From Bacillota bacterium (lineage in GTDB: Bacteria; Bacillota; Clostridia; Christensenellales; SZUA-584), in contig JAEYLC010000014.1 of assembly GCA_023461435.1 (NCBI GenBank), positions 1 through 64,000 on the forward strand: a stretch of 64,000 bases of DNA, written 5' to 3'. Positions 42,050 through 51,520 of the stretch are shown piece by piece. Made by a program: the position numbers and the translations under genes. The notes beneath the pieces were generated by a model. That model did no database searches. It had not been told where the DNA came from and saw nothing but the letters and a program-made list of their open reading frames with translations. Each line of letters begins with the position of its first letter. Within the stretch, counting starts at the first letter, position 1.

Positions 42050-42685
42050 TTGGATACTAGTTTTATTAATGAAATCATAGCAGTTGCGAAAAGGCTCGAT
42101 GAAAAGAATTTGGTCAATGCCTTTGAGGGGAACATTTCGGCGAAAAAGGATGGGTTGATATACATCACGCCGACAACAAAAAACAAGGGGATGCTCACAG
42201 AGGATATGATCGCCGTTATTAACGAAGACGGCGAGCAGATTCATGGCAACTGCAAGCCGACATCGGAACTTATGATGCACACCGCGGCATATCAAATCCG
42301 TGACAATATCGGCGGCATGGTGCACTGTCACCCCACGTTCTTAACGGCTCATGCAATTTGCGGAATGCCTGTTGAAACCAGGTCATATCCGGAGATGATT
42401 GCGAATTTTCTCAAATTTGAGGTTGCGCCGTATGGGAGACCAGGCACAGAGGATATCATTGCCAACGCTGTTCCTGTTTTGAAGCGTGACGATGTTGTAT
42501 TGCTTGGGAATCATGGGGCTCTGGCTGTTGGAAGGACGGCAACAGAGGCGATGAACAAAATGGAAGCTGCGGAAGCCATCGCAAAAACACTTTATTATGC
42601 ACGGCTGCTGGGCAAACCGCTTGATTTGGAGGAAAGTGAGTATCAGCTATTTATTGATATATTTTCAAAGAATCATGCATATTAG
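42050..42685 (+). CDS. Class II aldolase/adducin family protein
   Basis: 211 residues. Members (FucA, RhaD, AraD) cleave or epimerise ketose-1-phosphates with zinc. Zinc ligands are seen in MVHCHPTFLTAHA (His-x-His) and a third His in LLGNHGALAVG; the catalytic Glu region is SELMMHTAAY. TTG 42050 is the start, 7 bases after AAGGAG. As the first gene of the operon it may split a ketopentose-1-P to DHAP and glycolaldehyde. Confidence 0.85.
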   Translation: MDTSFINEIIAVAKRLDEKNLVNAFEGNISAKKDGLIYITPTTKNKGMLTEDMIAVINEDGEQIHGNCKPTSELMMHTAAYQIRDNIGGMVHCHPTFLTAHAICGMPVETRSYPEMIANFLKFEVAPYGRPGTEDIIANAVPVLKRDDVVLLGNHGALAVGRTATEAMNKMEAAEAIAKTLYYARLLGKPLDLEESEYQLFIDIFSKNHAY

Positions 42686-42714
42686 CCAATAGAAACAGGA
42701 CGGGAGAGAGTGAT

Positions 42715-44223
42715 ATGAGCCCTGAATATGTGGTTGAATTAAAAAACATCACCAAGGATTTTTCCGGAGTTCGGGCGCTGGACGATGTTTCGATTGGTAT
42801 TCGCCCGGGAACTGTGCATGCGCTTGTTGGGGAGAATGGCGCCGGAAAATCGACCCTCATGAAGATATTGAACGGTATACACAAACCAAACAGCGGGCAG
42901 ATTGTGATTGCGGGTGAAGAAACGGTGATTGCAAACCCGATTGATGCCCGTGAAAAAGGCGTTTCCATGATCTATCAGGAGCTGAACTATGTGTCTGAGC
43001 TGTCGATAGAGGAAAACATTTTTATGGGGCGGTTTCCGTCCGGCAAACTGAAGGGCATGGTCAACTGGAAAGAGGTACGCCGGCAAACGATCGCATTTTT
43101 ACAGCGCGAGGATCTTGACTATGACCCGGGCTTAAAGATCAAGAATTTATCGGTTTCCGAAATTCAGATGCTTGAGATCATCAAGGCGGTGTCGTTTGAC
43201 GCGAAGGTCATCATCATGGACGAGCCCACGTCGTCGATCTCGTCGCAGGAGGTCGATACGCTTTTTAAGAGAATCGAAGAGCTGAAAAAACGCGGTATCG
43301 GTATTGTCTATATTTCTCACAGGATGGAAGAGATATTCAGGATTGCGGACGACATCACTGTCCTGCGCGACGGCAAGGTGGTCAGCACAGGACGGGCGGC
43401 GGAATATACCATTGAGCGGCTGATTGCACAAATGGTTGGCCGCGAGATGAACAATATTTATCCTAAGGTTGAAGCTGAAATTGGCGATGCAGTGCTACAG
43501 CTGGAAAACCTGACCTCGGACGGCGTATTTGAGGATATTAGTCTGACCGTCAGACGGGGTGAGATACTGGGCATCGCAGGCTTGGTCGGGGCCGGCAGAA
43601 CCGAGCTGGCCAGAGCTATTATAGGGCTTGATCCCATCAATGGCGGCGAGATACTACTCAACGGCGAGACCATAGAGCCGAAGTCCGTATGTTATATGAT
43701 GAAAAACGGTGTCATTATGGTGTCGGAAGACCGTAGGGAATACGGTATCATCGGATGCCGCAATTTGTTGGAAAACGCAACGCTGGCGGATAATTGCGCA
43801 ACCAAAGGCATGATAGCAGGGAGAAAGGTGCAAACGAACAGGGTTAAAGAGCTGTTTAAAAGTCTGAACGTGAAAACACCAAGCATGGATGTGAACATCG
43901 AGAACTTAAGTGGCGGCAACCAGCAAAAGGTGGTCCTCGTAAAATGGCTGATGCTCAATGCCAAGGTGCTGATCATGGATGAGCCGACAAGGGGCATCGA
44001 TGTGGGAGCAAAATACGAGATATACAAGATCGTCTGCGACCTTGCCAAACGCGGTTGTGCGATCATCATGATTTCTTCTGAGATTCCGGAGCTTATCGGT
44101 ATGGTGGATAACATTGTCGTAATGAGCCGGGGACACATTGTCGGCTCAATTGGCAAAGAGGCCTTCTCTCAGGAGCTAATATTAAAGTATGCAGTTGGAG
44201 GAAACGAGTCATGCGAAAAATAA
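42715..44223 (+). CDS. Sugar ABC importer ATPase, RbsA-type (two nucleotide-binding domains)
   Basis: 502 residues with duplicated ABC domains, as in ribose-type importers. First half: GENGAGKSTLMKIL, LSVSEIQMLEI, IIMDEPTSS. Second half: GLVGAGRTELARAI (degenerate Walker A), LSGGNQQKVVLVKWL, LIMDEPTRGIDVG. It overlaps the permease gene by 13 bases. Confidence 0.95.
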   Translation: MSPEYVVELKNITKDFSGVRALDDVSIGIRPGTVHALVGENGAGKSTLMKILNGIHKPNSGQIVIAGEETVIANPIDAREKGVSMIYQELNYVSELSIEENIFMGRFPSGKLKGMVNWKEVRRQTIAFLQREDLDYDPGLKIKNLSVSEIQMLEIIKAVSFDAKVIIMDEPTSSISSQEVDTLFKRIEELKKRGIGIVYISHRMEEIFRIADDITVLRDGKVVSTGRAAEYTIERLIAQMVGREMNNIYPKVEAEIGDAVLQLENLTSDGVFEDISLTVRRGEILGIAGLVGAGRTELARAIIGLDPINGGEILLNGETIEPKSVCYMMKNGVIMVSEDRREYGIIGCRNLLENATLADNCATKGMIAGRKVQTNRVKELFKSLNVKTPSMDVNIENLSGGNQQKVVLVKWLMLNAKVLIMDEPTRGIDVGAKYEIYKIVCDLAKRGCAIIMISSEIPELIGMVDNIVVMSRGHIVGSIGKEAFSQELILKYAVGGNESCEK

Positions 44224-45179
44224 GGCTGGGTAAGTATACAAGCATATTGATACTGGTGATGATGATCGTCATATGCGCCTTTATAGACGGGACGTTTCTG
44301 TCGCCCCAGAACTTCATAAACATTTTAAGGCAGATCAGCGTTGTGACCATCATGGCCTTTGGCGCCACCATCCTCATCATTGGCGGGCAGCTTGACTTGT
44401 CGGTGGGAACCAACGCGGCGATGTCCGGTACCTTCGCTTGCATTACGTATATCTCGACCAACTCTTTGGAATTGTCGATGATCGTGGGTATTATGTTGGG
44501 GGCCTTGGTGGGCATATTTAACGGCTTTGTCGTGACGATGTTCAACGCGCCGCCGTTTATCGTTACGCTGGCCATGCAGCAGGTGACGCTGGGCATCATC
44601 TTTCTTTATACAGATGGCCAGAATGTCTACAACATTGGAGATTTCCGGCTGTTTGGTCAGGGCAGCATCGGTTTTGTTCCGGTTCCCATCATCATCATGC
44701 TGATTATCGGTGTGATTACTTGGTTCCTGCTGGAAAAATTCAAATTCGGCCGCTACATATTTGCAATTGGCGGCAATGAGAAAGCCGCGCTGGCATCGGG
44801 CGTTAATGTCAAACGGACGAAAATGCTGGCGTATATCTACTCCGGCGCGCTGGCTGGACTTGCAGGTGTGGTGCTTATGTCGAGGCTTAACGCCGGCTTG
44901 CCGGGCAGCGGTCTTGGATATGAAACGGATGCGCTTATGGCCGCGATTATTGGAGGGACAAGCTTTACGGGCGGTATCGGTACGGCAGTGGGGACGCTGA
45001 TCGGCGCTTCGATCATCGGAATACTGAACAACATTATGAATCTTGTCGGTGTTCAGGCTTACGTGCAGCAGATTTTAAAAGGGCTTTTGATCATCTTTGC
45101 GGTGGTTGTGGATATTTACAGCAAGGAACATAAAAAAACCGTCAGGATTATTGATAATAAGAGTCGGACAAACGGGTAA
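44211..45179 (+). CDS. Sugar ABC importer permease, RbsC-type
   Basis: 322 residues, eight to ten hydrophobic helices; GGQLDLSVGTNAAMSG, AIGGNEKAALASGVNVKRTK and AAIIGGTSFTGGIGT are signature segments of RbsC-type permeases. The ATG lies within the end of the ATPase gene, with GGAGGAA upstream. Confidence 0.95.
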   Translation: MRKIRLGKYTSILILVMMIVICAFIDGTFLSPQNFINILRQISVVTIMAFGATILIIGGQLDLSVGTNAAMSGTFACITYISTNSLELSMIVGIMLGALVGIFNGFVVTMFNAPPFIVTLAMQQVTLGIIFLYTDGQNVYNIGDFRLFGQGSIGFVPVPIIIMLIIGVITWFLLEKFKFGRYIFAIGGNEKAALASGVNVKRTKMLAYIYSGALAGLAGVVLMSRLNAGLPGSGLGYETDALMAAIIGGTSFTGGIGTAVGTLIGASIIGILNNIMNLVGVQAYVQQILKGLLIIFAVVVDIYSKEHKKTVRIIDNKSRTNG

Positions 45180-45236
45180 GAAAGAGTTTAGCCCATGGGC
45201 TAATATAAAATAGCGAAAGAAAGGTGAACAAGAGAG

Positions 45237-46283
45237 ATGAAAAAAGTTTTGGTATTGATGTTAGCTGTTGCGATGTTCCTTATGATGTTTTCCGGTTGCA
45301 GCGTGTCACAGACCAGCGAGTCGCCCTCTGCGAGCACAGCGCAGCAGCAGGCTTCGGAGGAGGTTGCGACGGATGGATCAACCGAACCCACGGCAGAGGA
45401 TGAAACGTTTGAAGTTGCAGTGCTGATTTCGGACATGACTGCCACATATGCATCCTGGCTTTCGTACTCATTCAACACAATAGCCAGCGATTACCCGCAG
45501 CTGAAAATCACAACGCTCGATTGCGGTAACGATCAGGGAACCCAGATTTCCAATCTGGAAAACTGCATCACAAAGGGATTTGATTATGTGATTGTGCAGC
45601 CCATAGACGTGACGGCTATTGCCAGCGCTGTGAACAGCGTGATCGATGCGGGCATTCCTGTCTGTACTGTAAACGGAAGCAACAATGGGATGGATAGAGC
45701 CTCGTGCGTGGACTGCGATCCCGTTCAGCAAGGTGCCATTCCTGCTGCGGTAGCGTTGGAACAGATACCTGAAAATGGAAACGTGGTGGTTCTGCTTGGA
45801 CCTTCGGGCAACTTCCATTCTAACGGTCGTCGTGAAGGCTGGGAGGAAACCTTCTTTGCTGTCAGAGATGACGTGACCATTCTCGATGAGCAGATTGCCA
45901 ACTGGTCTAAGGACGAAGGCATGGCGTTGATGGAAGACTGGATCACAAAGTATGGCGACAAGATCGACGCTGTGGTTTCCATGAACGATGCGATGGCGCT
46001 GGGCTGCATTGAGGCAGCGAAGGCGGCAGACCTCAAAGGCCTTCTGTACTATGGCGTTGACGGTTTGGCGGATGCGTGCCTTTCCATACAGGCGGGTGAG
46101 CTGACGGCAACCTGCGTGCAGAATGCCTATGCACAGGCCGGTGCGGCTCTGGATATTGCCAGCAGAGTTCTTGCGGGCGAAATTGAGAGAGAGACCAACA
46201 ACCCTGATGGCGAGCTGATCGATCCTTCAAACGTTGCGAAGTGGATTACGACTCACACCGAAAACGGACAGATCAAATCTTAA
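45237..46283 (+). CDS. Sugar-binding lipoprotein, RbsB-type
   Basis: 348 residues. Lipobox FSGCS (Cys21), a Ser/Glu-rich linker, then a periplasmic-binding type 2 fold: DCGNDQGTQISNLENCITKGFD, VNGSNNGMDRASCVDCD, GDKIDAVVSMNDAMALG. In Gram-positive cells it is anchored to the outer face of the membrane. The ligand may be a tetritol, pentitol or aldopentose, given the enzymes of the operon. Confidence 0.95.
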   Translation: MKKVLVLMLAVAMFLMMFSGCSVSQTSESPSASTAQQQASEEVATDGSTEPTAEDETFEVAVLISDMTATYASWLSYSFNTIASDYPQLKITTLDCGNDQGTQISNLENCITKGFDYVIVQPIDVTAIASAVNSVIDAGIPVCTVNGSNNGMDRASCVDCDPVQQGAIPAAVALEQIPENGNVVVLLGPSGNFHSNGRREGWEETFFAVRDDVTILDEQIANWSKDEGMALMEDWITKYGDKIDAVVSMNDAMALGCIEAAKAADLKGLLYYGVDGLADACLSIQAGELTATCVQNAYAQAGAALDIASRVLAGEIERETNNPDGELIDPSNVAKWITTHTENGQIKS

Positions 46284-46368
46284 TAAGCGGGACTTCAAAT
46301 AGAGTTGATGCAGCAGGTCGGCGCATGGTCACATGCGCTGGCCCGTTGCAATATGGGAAGGAACATCA

Positions 46369-47133
46369 ATGAATACGTATAAAGGTTTTAGTTTAGATCT
46401 GTCGCTGGAAGATAAGATTGCTGTTGTGACCGGCGCGGCAAGCGGAATCGGTAATGCGATTGCGCAAATGATGAGCGCAAAGGGCGCAAAGGTTGTGATG
46501 CTAGACCTGAACGCAGCAGTGATGGAGGCGGCAGTCAAGGTTGATAACGCTGTGGGCTTTCAGTTGGATATCTGCGATTATATCAAAACACAAGCCACTG
46601 TAAAGAAAATTGTCGGCGAGGTTGGGCCCATCGATATTTTGTGTAACATTGCGGGTCTGGGTTCCGGGGTCAATGCGGAGTCGGTCACAAAGGAGGAGTT
46701 TGACCGCGTGCTGATGGTTAATTTGAATGCGGCATTTTATATGGCGCAGCTGGTGGGGCGTGAAATGATCGCGGCCAACCGGGGCGGCCGTATTATTAAC
46801 ATGGCGTCGCAGGCGGGTATTGTCGCGCTGCACGGGCATGTCGCGTATTCTGCAAGCAAGGCCGGGCTGCTTGCCGTGACGCGGGACCTCGCGCTGGAGT
46901 GGGGCAAGTACGGTATTACAACCAACGCCATTTCACCGACCGTTGTTATGACGCCTATGGCAAAGGAATACTGGAGCGGAAAGCGCGGAGCAGACCATAT
47001 TGCCCAGATACCCGCCGGACGCTTTGCCGAGATGGACGAAATTGCGATCGCTGCATGCTATCTGGCCAGCGATGCCGCCGCTATGGTGAACGGAGCCAAT
47101 CTGGTGATAGATGGCGGCTTTACAATCTGCTGA
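46369..47133 (+). CDS. SDR-family oxidoreductase (polyol/sugar dehydrogenase)
   Basis: 254 residues, classical short-chain dehydrogenase: cofactor loop TGAASGIGNAIA, NIAGLGSG, catalytic Ser-Tyr-Lys in INMASQAG / VAYSASKAG, and the IDGGF tail. Acidic residue MLDLN after the second strand points to NAD. It likely oxidises a polyol to its ketose (for example threitol or erythritol to erythrulose). ATG 46369 follows GGAAGGA. Confidence 0.9.
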   Translation: MNTYKGFSLDLSLEDKIAVVTGAASGIGNAIAQMMSAKGAKVVMLDLNAAVMEAAVKVDNAVGFQLDICDYIKTQATVKKIVGEVGPIDILCNIAGLGSGVNAESVTKEEFDRVLMVNLNAAFYMAQLVGREMIAANRGGRIINMASQAGIVALHGHVAYSASKAGLLAVTRDLALEWGKYGITTNAISPTVVMTPMAKEYWSGKRGADHIAQIPAGRFAEMDEIAIAACYLASDAAAMVNGANLVIDGGFTIC

Positions 47134-47135
47134 TT

Positions 47136-48623
47136 ATGAAAGATATGACGGGACGCCATTTGGCTGTCGATTTGGGATCCAGCAATGGAAAAATATTGCT
47201 TTGCGAGCTTGATTCCTCTAAACGGTTAAGCGTTAGGCTGGTTTCACGCTTTATTATGCCGCGGCTGTGGCTTGGCGGGCATCTGTCTATTAACGTGTAT
47301 GGCATATACGAAGAGATCTGCGCGGCAATTCGGATGTTGGCAAATGAAGGCGTCTATATAGACAGCATGGGCGTCGACTCGTGGGCGAGTGATTTTGGGC
47401 TTGTGACCGAAGAGGGCGAGTGCGTGGGTCTCCCGGTGTTTTACCGGGATGCGCGATGCGCCGGTATGACGGGAGAGGTAGAAAAGACTATCGATTATGC
47501 CGCGTTGTATCGCCTGACCACTCAGCGGAGGATGGATGAATCGACGTTGTGCCAGTTGTTGGCGGTCAAACGAAAGAGCAGCTTGCTGGCCCGCGATATG
47601 CACATAATGTCCATTGGTGATCTCGTCATGCATTTTTTTACGCCGTGCATATGTAACGAGTTCACGGTCGCCTCATATACACAGATGTTCAGCATGTCGA
47701 AAATGTCCTGGGAGGATGAGGTGTTTGACCTGTTTGACTTGCCGCGGTCTTTGCAAACAAAAATTGTGTGGCCGGGTGAGCAGCGCGGGAGAACCAGCGG
47801 GGATGTCGCCAGATACTGCGGACAGGGCTTTGATGTGATATCACCTGCCGTACATGATACGTCTTCGGCTGTTGCCGCGATACCCGCCGTGGATCATCGT
47901 GATTGGGCGTTTATCGCCACAGGGACGTGGTTCCTGGTAGGTATGGAGCTTGATAAGCCGGGTGATATTGAGCTTTCGTACCAGAACAATTTTTCAAACA
48001 CGGGGCTCGCTTTTAAAAAGAATATGCTCAAGCGCAATGTATCGGCCCTGTGGCTGATACAGGAGTGCAAGCGCGCATGGGATAAAACGGAAGGCGGAAT
48101 CACGTATCCGCAAATTGTGGAGCAGGCGGAAAGGGAAGAGGCGTTTGCCGCCTTTATCGATACTGATGCGGAGGAGTTTTTTCGCTCGGATTACATGCCG
48201 CTCAGCATCGTCCAATACCTAAAGAGGACGGGGCAGGCGGATATAGAAATCAGCGAAGTGGGTAAGATTGCGCGCATCATTTACGAAAGCATCGCCATGA
48301 AATGCCGGTATGCGCTGGATAAACTGATTGAGGTTTCAGGGAGGGAAGTCGAGGTGCTATACATCGTCGGCGGAGCTTCCGGCATTGTCCTGCTCAATGG
48401 CATGATCGCCTCGGCCACGGGCAGAGAGGTGATAGCGGGTGTGCCGGACGCCTCCGGCGTCGGAAACGGATTGCTTCAGGCGTATGGCTGCGGAAGCATT
48501 TCGGAGCAGGAGCTTAGGCAAATCGTGTCGGACGGACATAAACTGACGCGGTATCAGCCAGACGAAAGCTTGCCGCTGTGGGAAGAAAGCTATCGCCGGT
48601 TTTGCAATGTGTGCGGATGCTGA
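47136..48623 (+). CDS. FGGY carbohydrate kinase, rhamnulokinase-like
   Basis: 495 residues. N-terminal HLAVDLGSSNGKILL phosphate loop, DSWASDFGLV and VFYRDARCAGM, both close to RhaB; C-terminal ATP motif YIVGGASGIVLLNGMIA and DASGVGNGLLQAYG. RhaB relatives phosphorylate C1 of ketoses. It starts 3 bases after the SDR stop, without a clear ribosome site, so translation is probably coupled. An in-frame extension upstream to 46899 is shadow of the SDR. Confidence 0.9.
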   Translation: MKDMTGRHLAVDLGSSNGKILLCELDSSKRLSVRLVSRFIMPRLWLGGHLSINVYGIYEEICAAIRMLANEGVYIDSMGVDSWASDFGLVTEEGECVGLPVFYRDARCAGMTGEVEKTIDYAALYRLTTQRRMDESTLCQLLAVKRKSSLLARDMHIMSIGDLVMHFFTPCICNEFTVASYTQMFSMSKMSWEDEVFDLFDLPRSLQTKIVWPGEQRGRTSGDVARYCGQGFDVISPAVHDTSSAVAAIPAVDHRDWAFIATGTWFLVGMELDKPGDIELSYQNNFSNTGLAFKKNMLKRNVSALWLIQECKRAWDKTEGGITYPQIVEQAEREEAFAAFIDTDAEEFFRSDYMPLSIVQYLKRTGQADIEISEVGKIARIIYESIAMKCRYALDKLIEVSGREVEVLYIVGGASGIVLLNGMIASATGREVIAGVPDASGVGNGLLQAYGCGSISEQELRQIVSDGHKLTRYQPDESLPLWEESYRRFCNVCGC

Positions 48624-48675
48624 CGGTTGTTTTCAGGTGAATAATAAACGCTTTGATTAAAGGAGGAATGATGAA

Positions 48676-49359
48676 ATGAAACGGTCGGAAATCAACAAAC
48701 AGATTAAATGGACGATGGACGCCTGCAAAAATCTGCATTTTAATCTTCCGGGATTTGCATTTTGGACAAAGGATGAGTGGGCGGCAAAAGCTGATAAAAC
48801 GAAGCATATGGTTGGCGTGGCACAGGGCTGGGATGTGACGGATTATGCCAGCGGAGATTTTGACAAAGTGGGTGCCGTGCTTTTTACGCTGAGAAATGGG
48901 AATCTGTACGATACGTCACTGGGTACGCCTTATTGTGAGAAGCTTATCGCTATGAAGGCCGGGCAGCTTCTGCCGATGCATTTTCATTATTCAAAAACGG
49001 AGGACATTATCAACCGCTGCGGGGGTACGCTCTGCGTGACGGTTTATAACTCGAAAAGCAAGGAGGAGGGATACACGCTGGATACAGAGTCGGACGTGGA
49101 GCTGAGGCTGGACGGCGTGACCACAATCGTTCCCGCAGGCGGTACGGTGGAAATCACCAACGGCAACAGCATCACCCTTTTCCCGTATGTGTATCACACG
49201 TTTACCGCGAAAGCACAGGATGGCGACCTGATTGTGGGTGAAGTCTCCAGCATCAATGACGACGGCGTGGACAATCATTTCTTTGAAAGCTTTGAGTTGT
49301 CCATACAAGAGGACGAGGACGTGGTGTATCCGCTGTGCAACGGCTATAAGCAAAAGTAA
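48676..49359 (+). CDS. D-lyxose isomerase-like cupin enzyme
   Basis: 227 residues, the length of bacterial D-lyxose ketol-isomerases (LyxE family). Metal ligands: LPMHFHYSKTEDI (His, His, Glu) and YVYHTFTA (His). The family interconverts D-lyxose and D-xylulose, and some members act on mannose or related sugars. Placed after the ketose kinase, it would supply its substrate. Confidence 0.85.
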   Translation: MKRSEINKQIKWTMDACKNLHFNLPGFAFWTKDEWAAKADKTKHMVGVAQGWDVTDYASGDFDKVGAVLFTLRNGNLYDTSLGTPYCEKLIAMKAGQLLPMHFHYSKTEDIINRCGGTLCVTVYNSKSKEEGYTLDTESDVELRLDGVTTIVPAGGTVEITNGNSITLFPYVYHTFTAKAQDGDLIVGEVSSINDDGVDNHFFESFELSIQEDEDVVYPLCNGYKQK

Positions 49360-49383
49360 AAATAAGAAACGGAATATAGAGCA

Positions 49384-50016
49384 ATGAAAGAGATGAGCTG
49401 CGAACAGCTGCGGCAGATGCTGATTGCCGTTGCGGATAAGGTTATAGAGAGCAAGCCGTTGCTGACCGAGGTGGACAGCAAAATAGGCGACGGCGATCAC
49501 GGTATCGGCATGGAGCGCGGGTTGCACAAGGCGAAGGAAAAGCTGATTGCTATGCCGGAGTGCGCGGACGTCTACGAGCTGCTCAGAGAAATGGGCAAAA
49601 CGATGATGATGGAAATGGGTGGCGCGTCCGGAGTCATCTTTGCGACGATGTTTATGGGCGGCGCATCCGGCAAGCACGCGTCGGCCTCGCTGACCCCTGC
49701 GCAGTTCGCTGATGTTTTCGCGGGTGGATTGGATAAAATCAAGCAGCGAGGCAAGGCCGAGGTTGGCGACAAAACCATGGTGGACGCTTTGCAGCCTGCC
49801 GTGGAGGCCATGCAGGGATATGCAGGCGAAGGATTTGAGGATATGCTGGCGCTTACGTCGCAGGCCGCAGCTGATGGTATGGAGCGCACGAAAGGCTATC
49901 AGGCTCGCTTCGGGCGAGCCAAATCCCTGATGGAGCGCGCGATTGGCTTCCCGGATGCGGGCGCGGTTTCCGTCACGATCATATTCCAGTCAATGAACGA
50001 CTATTTACGAGGATGA
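49384..50016 (+). CDS. dhaL: DhaL-type subunit of a dihydroxyacetone/erythrulose kinase
   Basis: 210 residues. The ADP-magnesium site IGDGDHGIGMERG (three Asp) near residue 37, GGASGVIFATMFMGGA, and a C-terminal DAGAVS helix match DhaL. It precedes dhaK by 4 bases, an L-then-K order. No DhaM (the PTS phosphate carrier) is encoded nearby, so the phosphate donor is open: PTS proteins elsewhere or ATP. Confidence 0.85.
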   Translation: MKEMSCEQLRQMLIAVADKVIESKPLLTEVDSKIGDGDHGIGMERGLHKAKEKLIAMPECADVYELLREMGKTMMMEMGGASGVIFATMFMGGASGKHASASLTPAQFADVFAGGLDKIKQRGKAEVGDKTMVDALQPAVEAMQGYAGEGFEDMLALTSQAAADGMERTKGYQARFGRAKSLMERAIGFPDAGAVSVTIIFQSMNDYLRG

Positions 50017-50020
50017 GCAA

Positions 50021-51013
50021 ATGTTAAAGAAAATAATCAACGCGCCGTCCGATTGCGTGCGCGAGGCGGGCGAGGGCTTTTTGGCCGCCTTTGGCAGCGC
50101 CTACGAGGCTGTGCCCGGGGTCATGGGCCTAAAGATCATAAACAAGAAGGACAAGCCGGCGCTGGTGATTGGGGGCGGCAGTGGTCACGAGCCTATGTTC
50201 GCCTATTTTATAGGAGATAATCTCGCGGATGCTGCCGCAATAGGCAACGTTTTCGCATCGCCAGATCCCAACACAATCGTGCAGACCGCGCTGTCCGTGC
50301 AAGCCGGAAAAGGTGTGCTGTTCGTGTACGGCAATTATGCCGGAGACAACATGAATTTCGACATCGCGGCAGAAATGCTGGAGGATATGGGCATTGGCTG
50401 CGAAACGGTGCGCGTGCGTGACGACATTGCGTCTGCGCCAAGGGAGCGTATCGAGGACCGCAGGGGCATTGCGGGCGATCTGTTCGTGGTTAAAATTGCG
50501 GGTGCGGCAACGGCGGCGGGGCTTGACCTAAAGGAAGCCGCCCGTGTGACGGCGAAGGCGTGCGACAGTGTATACAGCATCGGCGTCGGCTTGTCGGGCG
50601 CGACGATTCCCGGGGAGAGAAAGCCGATATTCGAGCTGCCTGATGATGAGATAGAATTCGGGCTGGGTATCCACGGAGAACCGGGCATAAAACGCGTGAA
50701 GCTGGTTTCGGCCGATGAGATGGTCGAGACGCTGGTCAGGCTTCTGCTTGTAGATTCGGGCATTAAGGGGGGCGATCTTGTTTGCACGTATGTGAACGGC
50801 CTTGGTTCAACGACGCTGATGGAGCTCTATATCGCCAACAGAAAGCTTCGCGGTTTGCTGAACGAAAGAGGCATCAAAGTCTTTGATATGGAAGTCAATT
50901 CATATGTCACCTCGCAGGAGATGGCGGGGATGTCCATAAGCTTTTTGAAGCTTGACGATGAATTGATGAGGTATTATACCATGCCGTGCAGCTCGCCGTA
51001 TTACAAGAAATGA
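50021..51013 (+). CDS. dhaK: DhaK-type subunit of a dihydroxyacetone/erythrulose kinase
   Basis: 330 residues. The substrate-binding loop GGGSGHEPMF and the His that forms a covalent hemiaminal with the ketose (LGIHGEPGI) are present, as are NYAGDNMNFD and VNGLGSTTLMELYI. Related proteins phosphorylate dihydroxyacetone or L-/D-erythrulose. The following RpiB-like and TIM-like isomerases favour erythrulose. Confidence 0.9.
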   Translation: MLKKIINAPSDCVREAGEGFLAAFGSAYEAVPGVMGLKIINKKDKPALVIGGGSGHEPMFAYFIGDNLADAAAIGNVFASPDPNTIVQTALSVQAGKGVLFVYGNYAGDNMNFDIAAEMLEDMGIGCETVRVRDDIASAPRERIEDRRGIAGDLFVVKIAGAATAAGLDLKEAARVTAKACDSVYSIGVGLSGATIPGERKPIFELPDDEIEFGLGIHGEPGIKRVKLVSADEMVETLVRLLLVDSGIKGGDLVCTYVNGLGSTTLMELYIANRKLRGLLNERGIKVFDMEVNSYVTSQEMAGMSISFLKLDDELMRYYTMPCSSPYYKK

Positions 51014-51037
51014 GCTGTCTGCAAAAAGGAGAGCTAG

Positions 51038-51520
51038 ATGCAAGAATATGTAATTGGCTGCGATAACGCGGCAGTATCGCTGAAAAACACGCTGAAGGAT
51101 GAACTGCTGTCTATGGGCTACAAGGTGGAGGATGTGGGGTGTTACACGCCCGATGATCCGGAGTATTATCCGTATATCGCCAAAGCGGTGTGCGAGAATA
51201 TAATAGAAAGCGGCTATCAAAAGCATGGTGTGCTGATCTGCGGCACGGGGCTTGGCGTATGCATGGCGGCCAACAAATTTAAGGGCATAAGAGCGGGCGT
51301 GTGCCACGATAGTTACTCGGCTGAACGGCTGGCGCTGAGCAACGACGGCAACGTCATCTGCTTCGGCGCACGGGTGATCGGTGCGGAGCTTGCCAAAAAG
51401 GTACTCAGGGAATGGATTGGCCTTAAGTATCAGGACGGTCCGTCCACACCCAAGGTGGCGGCAATCATGGAAATTGAGAACGAAAGGATGCGGCAAGAGC
51501 ATGAGGCATCCGCTGGATAA
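51038..51520 (+). CDS. RpiB-family sugar-phosphate isomerase
   Basis: 160 residues. GCDNAAVSLKNTLKDELLSMG at the start, LICGTGLGVCMAANK with the catalytic Cys, and SAERLALSNDGNVICFGARVIG fit the RpiB/LacAB family. Members in tetritol pathways (EryI type) convert erythrulose-4-P to erythrose-4-P; ordinary RpiB acts on ribose-5-P. Context supports the former. Confidence 0.85.
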   Translation: MQEYVIGCDNAAVSLKNTLKDELLSMGYKVEDVGCYTPDDPEYYPYIAKAVCENIIESGYQKHGVLICGTGLGVCMAANKFKGIRAGVCHDSYSAERLALSNDGNVICFGARVIGAELAKKVLREWIGLKYQDGPSTPKVAAIMEIENERMRQEHEASAG